A stretch of DNA of 64,000 bases from Flagellimonas oceanensis. Lineage in GTDB: Bacteria; Bacteroidota; Bacteroidia; Flavobacteriales; Flavobacteriaceae. The position numbers and the translations under genes are program-made. Position 1 is the first letter of the stretch. Every line of letters starts with the position of its first letter. Location: assembly GCF_003992595.1 (NCBI RefSeq), contig NZ_RZNA01000031.1, positions 1 through 64,000 on the forward strand. Reading direction: 5' to 3'. Shown here one piece after another: positions 28,607 to 36,388 of this stretch. Under the pieces are notes generated by a model. It did not search any database. It was not told where the DNA came from and was given only the letters and a program-made list of their open reading frames with translations.

Positions 28607-30354
28607 CCGACCATGGATGTATCCACTAGTTGCAGACCATCATCAATTAAATGGCCTACTTTAGGGTTATCCCGTTTGATATGTTCCAAGTGATCTAAAA
28701 TCTCTTGTTGAAACTCTTGGTTGTTATCTTGTTTGGCGAGTTCATATAATTCCACGGGCAATAACCAGTCTTTGGGATGGTCTTTTTTAAGGGCTTGGAA
28801 TACTTTATTCCGGGAAACCGTAGTGTTTTTACCTTCCCTAAAATGCCTTATTTGTTCATAGAACCGTTCCAATTGGACCCTTTTTTCGTCTTTCTTGGAT
28901 TTTATGGTGCTTTCCGTAATCTGGTGGCTCATCAAATTGAAGCTGTTCAAGTCAGCAGGACCGTTATACGCTGAAACAATATTTTGGCCTACGGCCATGT
29001 GGTACAATCCCCATTCAGGCTGAAATAAAACTTTATCGTTATGGGTAACGGTACAATTTTCAAAAGTGATGAGAATGATTTTCCCCATCAGGTTTCGGGT
29101 GCCAGTCACAATGGTTCCTTCCACTTTGATGCCGCCTTCAAACTCCAAGGCAATTTGCTCGCCTTCATAAATTTTGTAGGCCTTTAGGTCACGGGGTCCC
29201 ATATCCTCAATGGCAATGTTGATGCCCTTTAATTTCCCGATGGGGGAACCAAAACCATCTGCATGATGCGCAATACTGTGCCCTACCAATTCTTTTTCAC
29301 GGTAGGCCAAAGCCGTTCCGCCTGTGGTTTGTATGTAAATGGGCTTGCCGTCACTTTCAATGACATTGCTGAACTCTCCGGAAATTTGCAGGCCTGTACT
29401 CAATTCGATGGTACCGAGTGCCTTGGAACCAATGAGTTTTTTAATCCCGGTAAGCCCTCCCGTTCGCACCGCCATGGTATTGGCAAAATCCTCCAATACC
29501 TGACTCAAAAAGGCAAAATCAGGGGTTACGAACAGTTGTGGTTGTGGTTTGGTAATGTCAAACTCCGTGTGTGCCGCTTCTATGGAGTACGGAATCTTTT
29601 TTACTTTGTCCGTCATGCACCAGGTACTTTCCCCGATGGAGGAAAGGAGTCCTGCGCCATAAATTTTTGGGTGGTCCACCATGCCTATCAAACCATATTC
29701 CACGGTCCACCAATGTAGATTTCGGATAAGGGCCATCTCACTGGGCTCCCCCATGTTTTCCTGCAGATATTCAATGTGTTTTTCAGCTTCTTCAATCTCG
29801 CTTTGCGGTGTGCCGTGTGCTTCTTTGATGATGGAAAGATGTCTCACTGCATTGTACAGTTCGTAGTCCTTGGCACTCGATATAGCTTTGCAGCCGATTT
29901 CCCCAAACCTACGCAGGTATTCCGCATATTCCGGATTGGCGATAATGGGAGCGTGCCCGGCTCCTTCGTGAATGATATCGGGGGCAGGGGTATATTCAAT
30001 ATTTTCAAGCTGGCGAATATCCGAAGCAATAACAAGCACGTTGTAGGCTTGGAACTCCATAAAGGCAGAGGGCGGAATAAAGCCATCCACTGCAACGGCT
30101 GCCCATCCAATTTCTTTTAGGATGCGGTTCATGCCGTACATATTGGGAATATGGTCAATGGAAATCCCTGTTTTCTTCAATCCATCCACATACGAACTAT
30201 GGGCCACCTGGCTGAGGTAATCCACATTCTTGCGCATCACATAACGCCAAACGGCTTGGTCAATGGCCGTGTACTCTTCATAATTCTGAGGTTTTATGAA
30301 TTGCTTGAGGTGCTTGGGTAATTTGTCCAGTATGGGATTGGATTCGTAGCTCAT
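28603..30354 (-). CDS. aromatic amino acid hydroxylase (phenylalanine 4-monooxygenase type) with long C-terminal extension
   Basis: A pterin- and iron-dependent monooxygenase that hydroxylates phenylalanine or a related aromatic amino acid. The iron ligands are the two histidines of HEGAGHAPI (about residues 129-137) and a downstream glutamate, probably in WTVEYGLIG. Bacterial phenylalanine hydroxylases are about 260-300 residues, whereas this protein has 583. The extra half, from about residue 310, begins near LTGIKKLIGSKALGTIELST and shows beta-rich then helical character that I do not recognise. Similar long forms occur in Bacteroidota. It stands alone. Confidence 0.88.
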   Translation of the reverse strand: MSYESNPILDKLPKHLKQFIKPQNYEEYTAIDQAVWRYVMRKNVDYLSQVAHSSYVDGLKKTGISIDHIPNMYGMNRILKEIGWAAVAVDGFIPPSAFMEFQAYNVLVIASDIRQLENIEYTPAPDIIHEGAGHAPIIANPEYAEYLRRFGEIGCKAISSAKDYELYNAVRHLSIIKEAHGTPQSEIEEAEKHIEYLQENMGEPSEMALIRNLHWWTVEYGLIGMVDHPKIYGAGLLSSIGESTWCMTDKVKKIPYSIEAAHTEFDITKPQPQLFVTPDFAFLSQVLEDFANTMAVRTGGLTGIKKLIGSKALGTIELSTGLQISGEFSNVIESDGKPIYIQTTGGTALAYREKELVGHSIAHHADGFGSPIGKLKGINIAIEDMGPRDLKAYKIYEGEQIALEFEGGIKVEGTIVTGTRNLMGKIILITFENCTVTHNDKVLFQPEWGLYHMAVGQNIVSAYNGPADLNSFNLMSHQITESTIKSKKDEKRVQLERFYEQIRHFREGKNTTVSRNKVFQALKKDHPKDWLLPVELYELAKQDNNQEFQQEILDHLEHIKRDNPKVGHLIDDGLQLVDTSMVG

Positions 30355-30435
30355 AAGTCAATTTTTTGTGCGACTTAAAGATACGAAATAGGGAGTGGAA
30401 ATTTTCTTAAGGAAAGTTAAGTGAGGTAAAATGAA

Positions 30436-30542
30436 GTCGTCTAAACAGGTTTTTACTGTCAATTCGAGCGCAGAGAATTTAAGCATTGATACCTTAAAAA
30501 GGTTTCGACTGCGCTCAACCTGACATTTTTTATTTAGACGAC
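30436..30542. repeat. 107-bp hairpin element with terminal inverted repeats GTCGTCTAAA
   Basis: Perfect 10-bp terminal inverted repeats (30436-30445 and 30533-30542) enclose a second, inner pair of arms: TGTCAATTCGAGCGCAG and TCGACTGCGCTCAACCTGACA. The inner arms match the hairpin family at 33735-33796, so this is a larger or nested member. It fills most of the gap between the hydroxylase and DUF4136 genes. Confidence 0.7.
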
Positions 30543-30555
30543 GTCCTATGTATAT

Positions 30556-31122
30556 TTAATTGGAGGCAACCGACATTTGTGGCGGATATTCTTCCAGAAT
30601 CTGTGAAACGAATTCTTTGATGCGTTTCTCTTTTTTCTCAATGTTTTTGGTGTTGTTCAAGGTGCCTACGCCTCTACCTTGCCATACCAACTCTTTTTCA
30701 TTGGCATCGATTACGTCAATATAAAGTGAGCCTTCGGTACGGGTACTTACATTGTTGCCATAACCCCAGCCCCAACCGGGACCCCAGGCCCATGGGCTAT
30801 AAAAACCACCCCAGCCCCAGCCGTTATTGTTGTAGATGTCCACACGTTCACGTTCCTTGGTAAAAATGCTGATCAATACATCGGGATTGTCAGATTTCAC
30901 AAACCCGCGAGCGCCCAATTCGGCTTCGATGGCCCGTAATATTCTTTTCTTGTCCAAATCCGAGATTTGTGCCTTATCGATTCCAGTCTTGTAAAAAGCA
31001 TAGCTTTTATAGGTGTTGAAGTCAGCTTTTTGGTCGTAATCGGACACTACCCTGACCGAAGTACAGGAGGCCAATAATCCAAAGGCCAAGGCAATTAATG
31101 CGAAGTGTTTCAAACTTTTCAT
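30556..31122 (-). CDS. DUF4136 lipoprotein
   Basis: A 188-residue lipoprotein (signal ending LLASC, cysteine 20). The DUF4136 domain starts with YDQKADFNTYKSYAFYKTG and ends with WQGRGVGTLN and IKEFVSQILEEYPP. A glycine/tryptophan-rich loop lies near the middle (NNGWGWGGFYSPWAWGPG). The family is common in Bacteroidota and Proteobacteria envelopes, with no defined function. The upstream region is a gap of about 60 bases to the DUF5522 gene. Confidence 0.88.
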   Translation of the reverse strand: MKSLKHFALIALAFGLLASCTSVRVVSDYDQKADFNTYKSYAFYKTGIDKAQISDLDKKRILRAIEAELGARGFVKSDNPDVLISIFTKERERVDIYNNNGWGWGGFYSPWAWGPGWGWGYGNNVSTRTEGSLYIDVIDANEKELVWQGRGVGTLNNTKNIEKKEKRIKEFVSQILEEYPPQMSVASN

Positions 31123-31183
31123 AGTACTATTTTTTAAATTCTTGAGATATAAGTAAATAAGTTACAAATATTATGCCGAACAC

Positions 31184-31384
31184 TCATTTTCGGGTATTTG
31201 TCTTTGTGTTGTATCCATATGGGCAATGCCGACAACCACTCTCACAACAGTAACCACGTTTTAGGTGGTATTTCTCGGTAAAAACCCTGTATCCCTGTTC
31301 CGATAGGTAATAATCCCCCTCTTCCAAGGGTATGCGTTCTTTCATGTAGGGCAACTTTTTGCTATATAAATTTACGGTTTTCAT
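31184..31384 (-). CDS. DUF5522 small cysteine-rich protein
   Basis: A 66-residue protein with the DUF5522 pattern: an aromatic-rich start (EGDYYLSEQGYRVFTEKYHLKR) followed by GYCCESGCRHCPYGY. The four cysteines and one histidine close together suggest a small metal site or iron-sulfur binding, but this is inference. Start sites at residue 1 (MKTVNLYS) and residue 14 (MKERIPLE) are both possible. It is divergent from the next small gene. No function is known. Confidence 0.8.
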   Translation of the reverse strand: MKTVNLYSKKLPYMKERIPLEEGDYYLSEQGYRVFTEKYHLKRGYCCESGCRHCPYGYNTKTNTRK

Positions 31385-31484
31385 GGCAAAAACACGAGGC
31401 TTTTAAGATTTTGGAAACAAGGTTGTCCACCGAAAATGTTAATCTTATTTTCAATTGCATCAAATTTTCAGCCTCTTTTGCTGT

Positions 31485-31492
31485 TATATTTG
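31485..31492 (+). promoter_or_regulatory. -7 box of the small HERIH protein gene
   Basis: TATATTTG, an exact match to TAnnTTTG, about 27 bases before the TTG start at 31519. It supports a start no further upstream. Confidence 0.5.
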
Positions 31493-31518
31493 TACAGATA
31501 ACCTAACCATTTGTCACT

Positions 31519-31848
31519 TTGATTGTTGTCTTCAAACATTTCTTCTATAAAAATTATGTGGGGCTTTCCCTATGGCCTTTCATTATCCTAAAAGAAGATT
31601 CACTAAAGACGGATGAAGTGCTCATCAACCATGAGCGTATCCATTTGAAGCAACAAAGAGAACTCTTGATTCTACCGTTTTATATGCTCTATATTTCGGA
31701 ATGGTTGTTCAGGACCGTACTTTATTTGGACAGCTATCGCGCATATCAAAATATTAGTTTTGAACGTGAGGCTTATGCCAATGAAGAGGATATGCAGTAT
31801 CTATCCAAGCGAAAAACCTTTGGTTTTTTACGGTACCTGACCCGTTGA
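31519..31848 (+). CDS. small membrane-associated protein with HERIH motif
   Basis: A 109-residue protein with a TTG start (VVFKHFFYKNYVGLSLWPFI). It has a hydrophobic N-terminal segment, then INHERIHLKQQRELL, in which HERIH fits the HExxH zinc-peptidase signature. A second hydrophobic segment (PFYMLYISEWLFRTVLYL) follows, and then SFEREAYANEEDMQYL, whose glutamates could supply a third ligand. The pattern resembles a minimal M56/BlaR1-type membrane protease core, but peptidase activity is inference. It precedes the ACC-deaminase-like gene by about 10 bases. Confidence 0.75.
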   Translation: MIVVFKHFFYKNYVGLSLWPFIILKEDSLKTDEVLINHERIHLKQQRELLILPFYMLYISEWLFRTVLYLDSYRAYQNISFEREAYANEEDMQYLSKRKTFGFLRYLTR

Positions 31849-31858
31849 TTTTTTAGGA

Positions 31859-32764
31859 TTGAACATACCCAATCAACATATAGACCTACCGCTTCTCCGC
31901 GAAAAGGGCATTCAGCTCTACTTGAAAAGGGAGGATACCATCCATCCGTTTATTTCCGGAAACAAATACCGAAAACTCAAATACAACCTGCTCGAAGCAA
32001 AAAAACAGGGTAAAGACACGCTGCTCACCTTTGGTGGTGCCTTTTCCAATCATATTGCGGCAACGGCCTATGCAGGTCGGGAACAGGGTTTGCAAACCAT
32101 CGGTGTGATTCGTGGCGAGGAGTTGGTGCACAAATGGCAAAGCAATCCAACCTTGAAACTGGCCCATGAACACGGTATGCGCTTCCATTTTGTGTCCCGT
32201 AGTGATTACCGACTCAAAAATAAACCCTCATTTCTTCAAAATCTGAAGGAACGGTTTGGAGAAGTGTACTTGTTGCCTGAAGGCGGAACCAATGCATTGG
32301 CTGTAAAGGGCTGTTCGGAAATCTTGACCGAGGAAGATGCAACGTTCGATTACATTTGCAGTGCGGCGGGTACGGGTGGTACTGCAGCGGGACTCATCCA
32401 TGCTTCGCTGCCCCATCAAACCGTTTTGGCGTTTCCAGCCCTGAAGGGAAATTTTCTATTGGATGAGATTCGTACCTTTGTGCAACATGAGCGTTGGCAA
32501 CTCATAACTGACTATCATTTTGGAGGTTATGCCAAAGTGGACCAACAGCTGATAGCTTTCATCAACCTTTTTAAACATGAAACAGGGATTCCTCTGGATC
32601 CCATTTATACGGGAAAAATGCTTTTTGGTATTTTTGACCTTGTAAAAAGAGGTGTTTTTGCACCTGGAACCCAAATTTTGGCTATCCATACAGGAGGATT
32701 ACAGGGGATAGAGGGGATGAACCGTATACTGAAAAAGAAAAATTTACCGTTATTGGAGATATGA
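31859..32764 (+). CDS. PLP-dependent 1-aminocyclopropane-1-carboxylate deaminase / D-cysteine desulfhydrase family enzyme
   Basis: A 301-residue pyridoxal-phosphate enzyme of the fold-II ACC-deaminase/D-cysteine desulfhydrase family. The start is TTG at 31859. The PLP lysine lies in SGNKYRKLKYN, followed by TFGGAFSNHIAATAYAG (phosphate/PLP stacking) and the glycine-rich AAGTGGTAAGL. Bacteroidota members usually act on D-cysteine or are untested; the sequence does not decide between substrates. Its stop overlaps the ATG of the glucosaminidase gene by four bases, so the genes are co-transcribed. Confidence 0.88.
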   Translation: MNIPNQHIDLPLLREKGIQLYLKREDTIHPFISGNKYRKLKYNLLEAKKQGKDTLLTFGGAFSNHIAATAYAGREQGLQTIGVIRGEELVHKWQSNPTLKLAHEHGMRFHFVSRSDYRLKNKPSFLQNLKERFGEVYLLPEGGTNALAVKGCSEILTEEDATFDYICSAAGTGGTAAGLIHASLPHQTVLAFPALKGNFLLDEIRTFVQHERWQLITDYHFGGYAKVDQQLIAFINLFKHETGIPLDPIYTGKMLFGIFDLVKRGVFAPGTQILAIHTGGLQGIEGMNRILKKKNLPLLEI

Positions 32765-33609
32765 TCAGGCGAATAGGATATGTATTGATTGCGGCGCTTT
32801 TGCTCTCAAGCTGTGGTGCTAAAAAAAGAAGGTCTACCCAACGAAAAGGGGCTCCCGTAGTGGTAAACACGGAACGTCCGACCACCAGGCCCACCAATGA
32901 TCTGGAAACCGAAGAGGTTCGTGATCTATACCCCATGCCCGAAGATACAGGGCGTTTTGAACGCTTCCCCATTTCGGATACGCGGGACTATATCGAGAAT
33001 TTTGCTGAAATCGCCCAGTATGAAATGCGTGCCTTTGGCATTCCCGCCAGTATTACTTTGGCACAGGGTATTTTGGAAAGTGGTTCAGGTCGTGGGGAGC
33101 TTACCCTAAAAACCAATAACCATTTTGGAATCAAATGCCATACCGGTTGGGAAGGGGAGTTCGATTTCCATGATGATGATGCAAAAGGGGAGTGTTTTCG
33201 AAAGTACAACCACCCCATGTATTCCTTCCGTGATCACAGTATTTTCCTGTCCACCCGCTCACGCTATGCGTTTCTGTTCAACTACAGACGGGACGACTAT
33301 AAAAAATGGGCACACGGTTTGCGCCAAGCTGGGTATGCTACCGACCGTAAGTACCCTCAAAAATTGATTTCCATTATAGAAAGCTATAACCTTCATGAAT
33401 ACGACGAAGCGGTAGTGGAAAACGGTTTGCCCACAGTGCGAAACACCAAACGGTACGAAGTGTTTACCCATGAGGTACAAAAAGGCGACACCCTGTATGC
33501 GATTTCCAAGCGCTACGATATTTCGGTGGACGAACTTCGCCGCCTCAACAATCTCAATGATAATATTATTTCCATCGGACAGGTACTCAATATTCGCGTG
33601 GCGCAATAG
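32761..33609 (+). CDS. peptidoglycan glucosaminidase lipoprotein with LysM domain
   Basis: A 282-residue predicted lipoprotein hydrolase (signal ending LLLSSC, cysteine 18, then GAKKRRS). The glucosaminidase domain spans about 75-215 with ITLAQGILESGSGRGELTL, NNHFGIKCHTGW and FRDHSIFLSTRSRYAFLF; the glutamate in LESGSG is the likely catalytic residue. A single C-terminal LysM domain (HEVQKGDTLYAISKRYDIS to ISIGQVLNI) binds peptidoglycan. It probably remodels the wall from the outer membrane. It is coupled to the PLP enzyme gene by a four-base overlap, an odd pairing functionally. Confidence 0.92.
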   Translation: MIRRIGYVLIAALLLSSCGAKKRRSTQRKGAPVVVNTERPTTRPTNDLETEEVRDLYPMPEDTGRFERFPISDTRDYIENFAEIAQYEMRAFGIPASITLAQGILESGSGRGELTLKTNNHFGIKCHTGWEGEFDFHDDDAKGECFRKYNHPMYSFRDHSIFLSTRSRYAFLFNYRRDDYKKWAHGLRQAGYATDRKYPQKLISIIESYNLHEYDEAVVENGLPTVRNTKRYEVFTHEVQKGDTLYAISKRYDISVDELRRLNNLNDNIISIGQVLNIRVAQ

Positions 33610-33734
33610 TCTTTGGGTTTTTTGATAGTTGGATGGTCTGATCTCTGGATGATTGGGTTGCTCGATAGTTGGATTTATTAAGTCGTACTTCATGCTTCCT
33701 ACTTTGTACTTTTGTGTCGCATGGAGCACTTAAT

Positions 33735-33796
33735 TGTCATCCCGAGCGCAGTCGAGATGTAGTGGCGTGTCGTTCTCGACTGCGCTCGAACTGACA
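33735..33796. repeat. dispersed hairpin repeat, copy A
   Basis: A 62-bp inverted repeat that begins TGTCATCCCGAGCGCAGTCG and ends with TCTCGACTGCGCTCGAACTG plus ACA. The arms pair over about 20 bases with a short variable centre. Confidence 0.85.
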
Positions 33797-33959
33797 TATT
33801 ATTTGTACCCTGAGCGGAGTCGAAGGGTATTGTACAAAATATAATAAAATAGATTCCCGTCTTCACAGGAATATCAACTAAGCATTCGCAGAAAATCCAT
33901 TTCCCAAAAAGTTTTATCCTCATTACCTTTGCGGAAAACAGGTCGAAATCTATATGGCT

Positions 33960-34021
33960 TGTCACATCGAGCGCAGTCGAGATGTGGCGCCGTGTCGTTC
34001 TCGACTGCACTTGAACTGACA
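33960..34021. repeat. dispersed hairpin repeat, copy B
   Basis: A 62-bp copy in the same orientation as copy A, with arms TGTCACATCGAGCGCAGTCG and TCTCGACTGCACTTGAACTG plus ACA. It is somewhat degenerate in the right arm. Confidence 0.85.
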
Positions 34022-34182
34022 AACGTCAACTTGAACTCATTTCAGGTTCTCATTAGGAGTAAAAGCTGATTGGATGAGATGCTGAAACAAGTTCAGCATG
34101 ACAAAAAAGAATTGATGAAAACAGATTTCTGTTGAAGTTTATGCTGAGCATAGTCGAAGTACAGGAATGACATAGAACACAT

Positions 34183-35460
34183 ATGATCTACCAACGAAGC
34201 AGCGCCCTGTTCGCAGAGGCAAAAAAATACATTCCCGGAGGCGTAAATTCCCCAGTACGAGCGTTTAAAGCCGTCGGGGGCGACCCTATTTTTATCAAGG
34301 AAGCCAAAGGTGCCTACTTGTACGATGAAGATGGTAACCAACTCATCGATTATATTGCTTCGTGGGGGCCGCTGATTCTGGGTCATGCGTACGAACCCGT
34401 GATCAATGCGGTGGTGGAGAAGGCCAAAAGGGGTACTTCCTTTGGAACACCCACCGAAATTGAGACCGAAATCGCCAAACTGGCGGTGTCCATGGTGCCG
34501 AATATTGATAAAATCCGTTTTGTGAATAGCGGTACCGAGGCCTGTATGAGTGCGGTGCGCCTCGCGCGCGGGTACACGGGCAAGGAGAAGATCATCAAAT
34601 TTGCGGGTTGCTACCACGGCCACTCCGACTCTTTTTTGATACAAGCGGGGAGCGGTGCCGTTACTTTTGGTAGTCCCAACAGCCCTGGGGTAACGCAGGG
34701 CACGGCCAAGGATACGCTATTGGCTGATTACAACGATTTGGAAGGGGTAAAGGCCTTGGTGGAAGCCAATAAAGGCGAGATTGCTGCCATTATTTTGGAA
34801 CCCGTAGCTGGGAACATGGGCTGTATTATCCCAAAAGAAGAATTTATACAAGGATTGCGTGAACTCTGCACCCAAGAAGGCATTTTGTTGCTGTTTGATG
34901 AGGTGATGACGGGCTTTCGCCTCGGAAAAGGAGGGGCACAGGAAGCTTTGGGTATTGATGCGGATATTGTAATGTTCGGAAAAGTGATCGGTGGTGGATT
35001 GCCTGTTGGGGCATTTGCGGCCCGAGCTGAGATTATGTCCCATTTGGCGCCCGAAGGACCCGTGTACCAAGCGGGCACTTTGAGTGGAAACCCTTTGGCG
35101 ATGAGTGCCGGACTGGCCATGCTGACCGCCCTCAATGAAAAGCCTGAAATTTTTACCAGTTTGGCTGAAAAAACTGAGTATCTGCACAAAGGCATTGCCA
35201 TGGTATTGACCAAAAAGGGCGTGACCCACCAGATTAACCGATTTGGTAGTATGATCTCCGTACACTTTACGGACGAGCCTGTAGTGGATTTTGCTAGCTC
35301 GGCGAAGGGGAATAACGATACCTTTAAAACATACTTCCATGGTATGTTGGAAAACGGGGTGTACTTACCGCCCTCTGCGTTTGAGAGCTACTTTTTAAAC
35401 GACGCCCTTAGCTATGCCGATTTGGATAGGACCATTGAAGCGGTGGCGAAGGTGTTTTAA
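34183..35460 (+). CDS. hemL: glutamate-1-semialdehyde 2,1-aminomutase
   Basis: PLP enzyme that converts glutamate-1-semialdehyde to 5-aminolevulinate in the C5 heme pathway. The 425-residue length is standard. Family motifs are present: [62 protein letters not shown], the PLP lysine in [13 protein letters not shown] (near residue 266), and [11 protein letters not shown]. The gene follows the repeat-rich region and its stop overlaps the convergent gene's stop by four bases. It is not adjacent to other heme-synthesis genes. Confidence 0.96.
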   Translation: MIYQRSSALFAEAKKYIPGGVNSPVRAFKAVGGDPIFIKEAKGAYLYDEDGNQLIDYIASWGPLILGHAYEPVINAVVEKAKRGTSFGTPTEIETEIAKLAVSMVPNIDKIRFVNSGTEACMSAVRLARGYTGKEKIIKFAGCYHGHSDSFLIQAGSGAVTFGSPNSPGVTQGTAKDTLLADYNDLEGVKALVEANKGEIAAIILEPVAGNMGCIIPKEEFIQGLRELCTQEGILLLFDEVMTGFRLGKGGAQEALGIDADIVMFGKVIGGGLPVGAFAARAEIMSHLAPEGPVYQAGTLSGNPLAMSAGLAMLTALNEKPEIFTSLAEKTEYLHKGIAMVLTKKGVTHQINRFGSMISVHFTDEPVVDFASSAKGNNDTFKTYFHGMLENGVYLPPSAFESYFLNDALSYADLDRTIEAVAKVF

Positions 35461-35957
35461 AACCGCATGGCCAGTCCAAAACCATTTTGGTTGTTTACGA
35501 TGAAAAACTCTGGCTGGAACCTATAGCTGGATTGTTTAGCGACGGCAATATTGTAACTATCCACACCTTTGTTAATATTGTTAAATGCTTTGAACGAAAG
35601 ATAAAAGGCAGCTATACCCAATGCGCCACCAAGATAAGCGAGTTCCCAAGTAGGGTCGCGATCAGCAGATTTTTGACCAAGGGGAATGCCGATTAATGCA
35701 CCTCCGGTAAAAGCGAAAACAGAAGAAAAGGTATTTTGGGACCTTCCTCTTTTGATAAGCAAATGAGCCTCTTCGACCGAGGCTGTGGCTTCCAAAAGTT
35801 CTTTCCAGTTCAAACGCTCTCCATCTTTGAAGAAACGATACCCAAGCAAGCCTGCTTTCATTTCGATTTCGGGTTCTATGGTTGGTTTTTGGTTTTGTGC
35901 TAAGCTGGAACAAAGTGCAAAGCAAAAAAGGCACACGGCCAAGATGGATTTTTTCAT
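35457..35957 (-). CDS. secreted/envelope protein of unknown function
   Basis: A 166-residue protein. I start it at 35957 ([21 protein letters not shown]), which gives a clean signal peptide cut near SLAQ; a longer frame lacks one. The mature part has [21 protein letters not shown], then two hydrophobic glycine-rich segments ([18 protein letters not shown] and [20 protein letters not shown]) and a C-terminal strand ending GFGLAMRF, where the terminal phenylalanine resembles an outer-membrane beta strand. The function is unknown. It converges on hemL with a four-base stop overlap. Confidence 0.8.
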   Translation of the reverse strand: MKKSILAVCLFCFALCSSLAQNQKPTIEPEIEMKAGLLGYRFFKDGERLNWKELLEATASVEEAHLLIKRGRSQNTFSSVFAFTGGALIGIPLGQKSADRDPTWELAYLGGALGIAAFYLSFKAFNNINKGVDSYNIAVAKQSSYRFQPEFFIVNNQNGFGLAMRF

Positions 35958-36388
35958 AGTTGAAGTTGGATTTAGTGATTGAAAATAGGTTTTTGGTGGC
36001 AACAATGCAATTGAATTTGGTAGTTGAGATTTCTAACACTTCTTTAGCTCCCTCATATGCTCGGGACAATGGCTCGAAATGACTCCGTTTTTTTCCATTG
36101 GTTTTGATTGGTTTAAAGTTATTGCCGACTTGATTCTTTTGACATAGAACATTAATATGTGACTCCTAAAACAGGAGGTCACTAATACATTCATTAGTCT
36201 AATGTAAAAGCATAGCTAATCTCTGGAAAGAAAATAAGGGGCGGGGATTTGAGTTCAAGATATTAATTGTCAATTAATTGGAATTGCGGAAAAACCTTAA
36301 AAAAACTAGGGTTTTTCTGCAATTTGCAATAAACCGTTGACAATTGTCAATTTTTAGGGTTAAAGGTTAAGGGTAAAGGGGGTAGCTT
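35958..36388. other. gene-free stretch with two hairpins
   Basis: No gene is supported. At 36159-36183 there is GTGACTCCT-AAAAC-AGGAGGTCAC with one bulged base. At 36282-36324 there is a 15-bp inverted repeat listed separately, flanked by copies of AATTGTCAAT (about 36266 and 36341). No clear -7 box is visible for the 35957 gene. Confidence 0.55.
36282..36324. repeat. 15-bp inverted repeat, 13-base loop
   Basis: Arms AATTGCGGAAAAACC and GGTTTTTCTGCAATT differ at one position. It lies 65 bases past the end of the DUF748 gene on the minus strand, so it may act as a terminator, but no T-run follows. Short AATTGTCAAT copies on both sides make a small mobile element an alternative. Confidence 0.55.

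Larger units (their letters stand above)
33610..34182. other. repeat-rich intergenic region upstream of hemL
   Basis: No gene is visible. The stretch holds a short direct repeat (GATAGTTGGAT at about 33624 and 33664), two complete hairpin repeats, and related fragments: TGAGCGGAGTCGAAGGGTA near 33810-33830 and GCTGAGCATAGTCGAAGTA near 34142-34160. The hemL promoter must be here but no clear -7 box is seen. Confidence 0.7.

Noticed and set aside
34717..35340. Minus-strand frame opposite hemL
   Set aside because: hemL is fully supported by PLP motifs; the opposite frame has no signal or motif.
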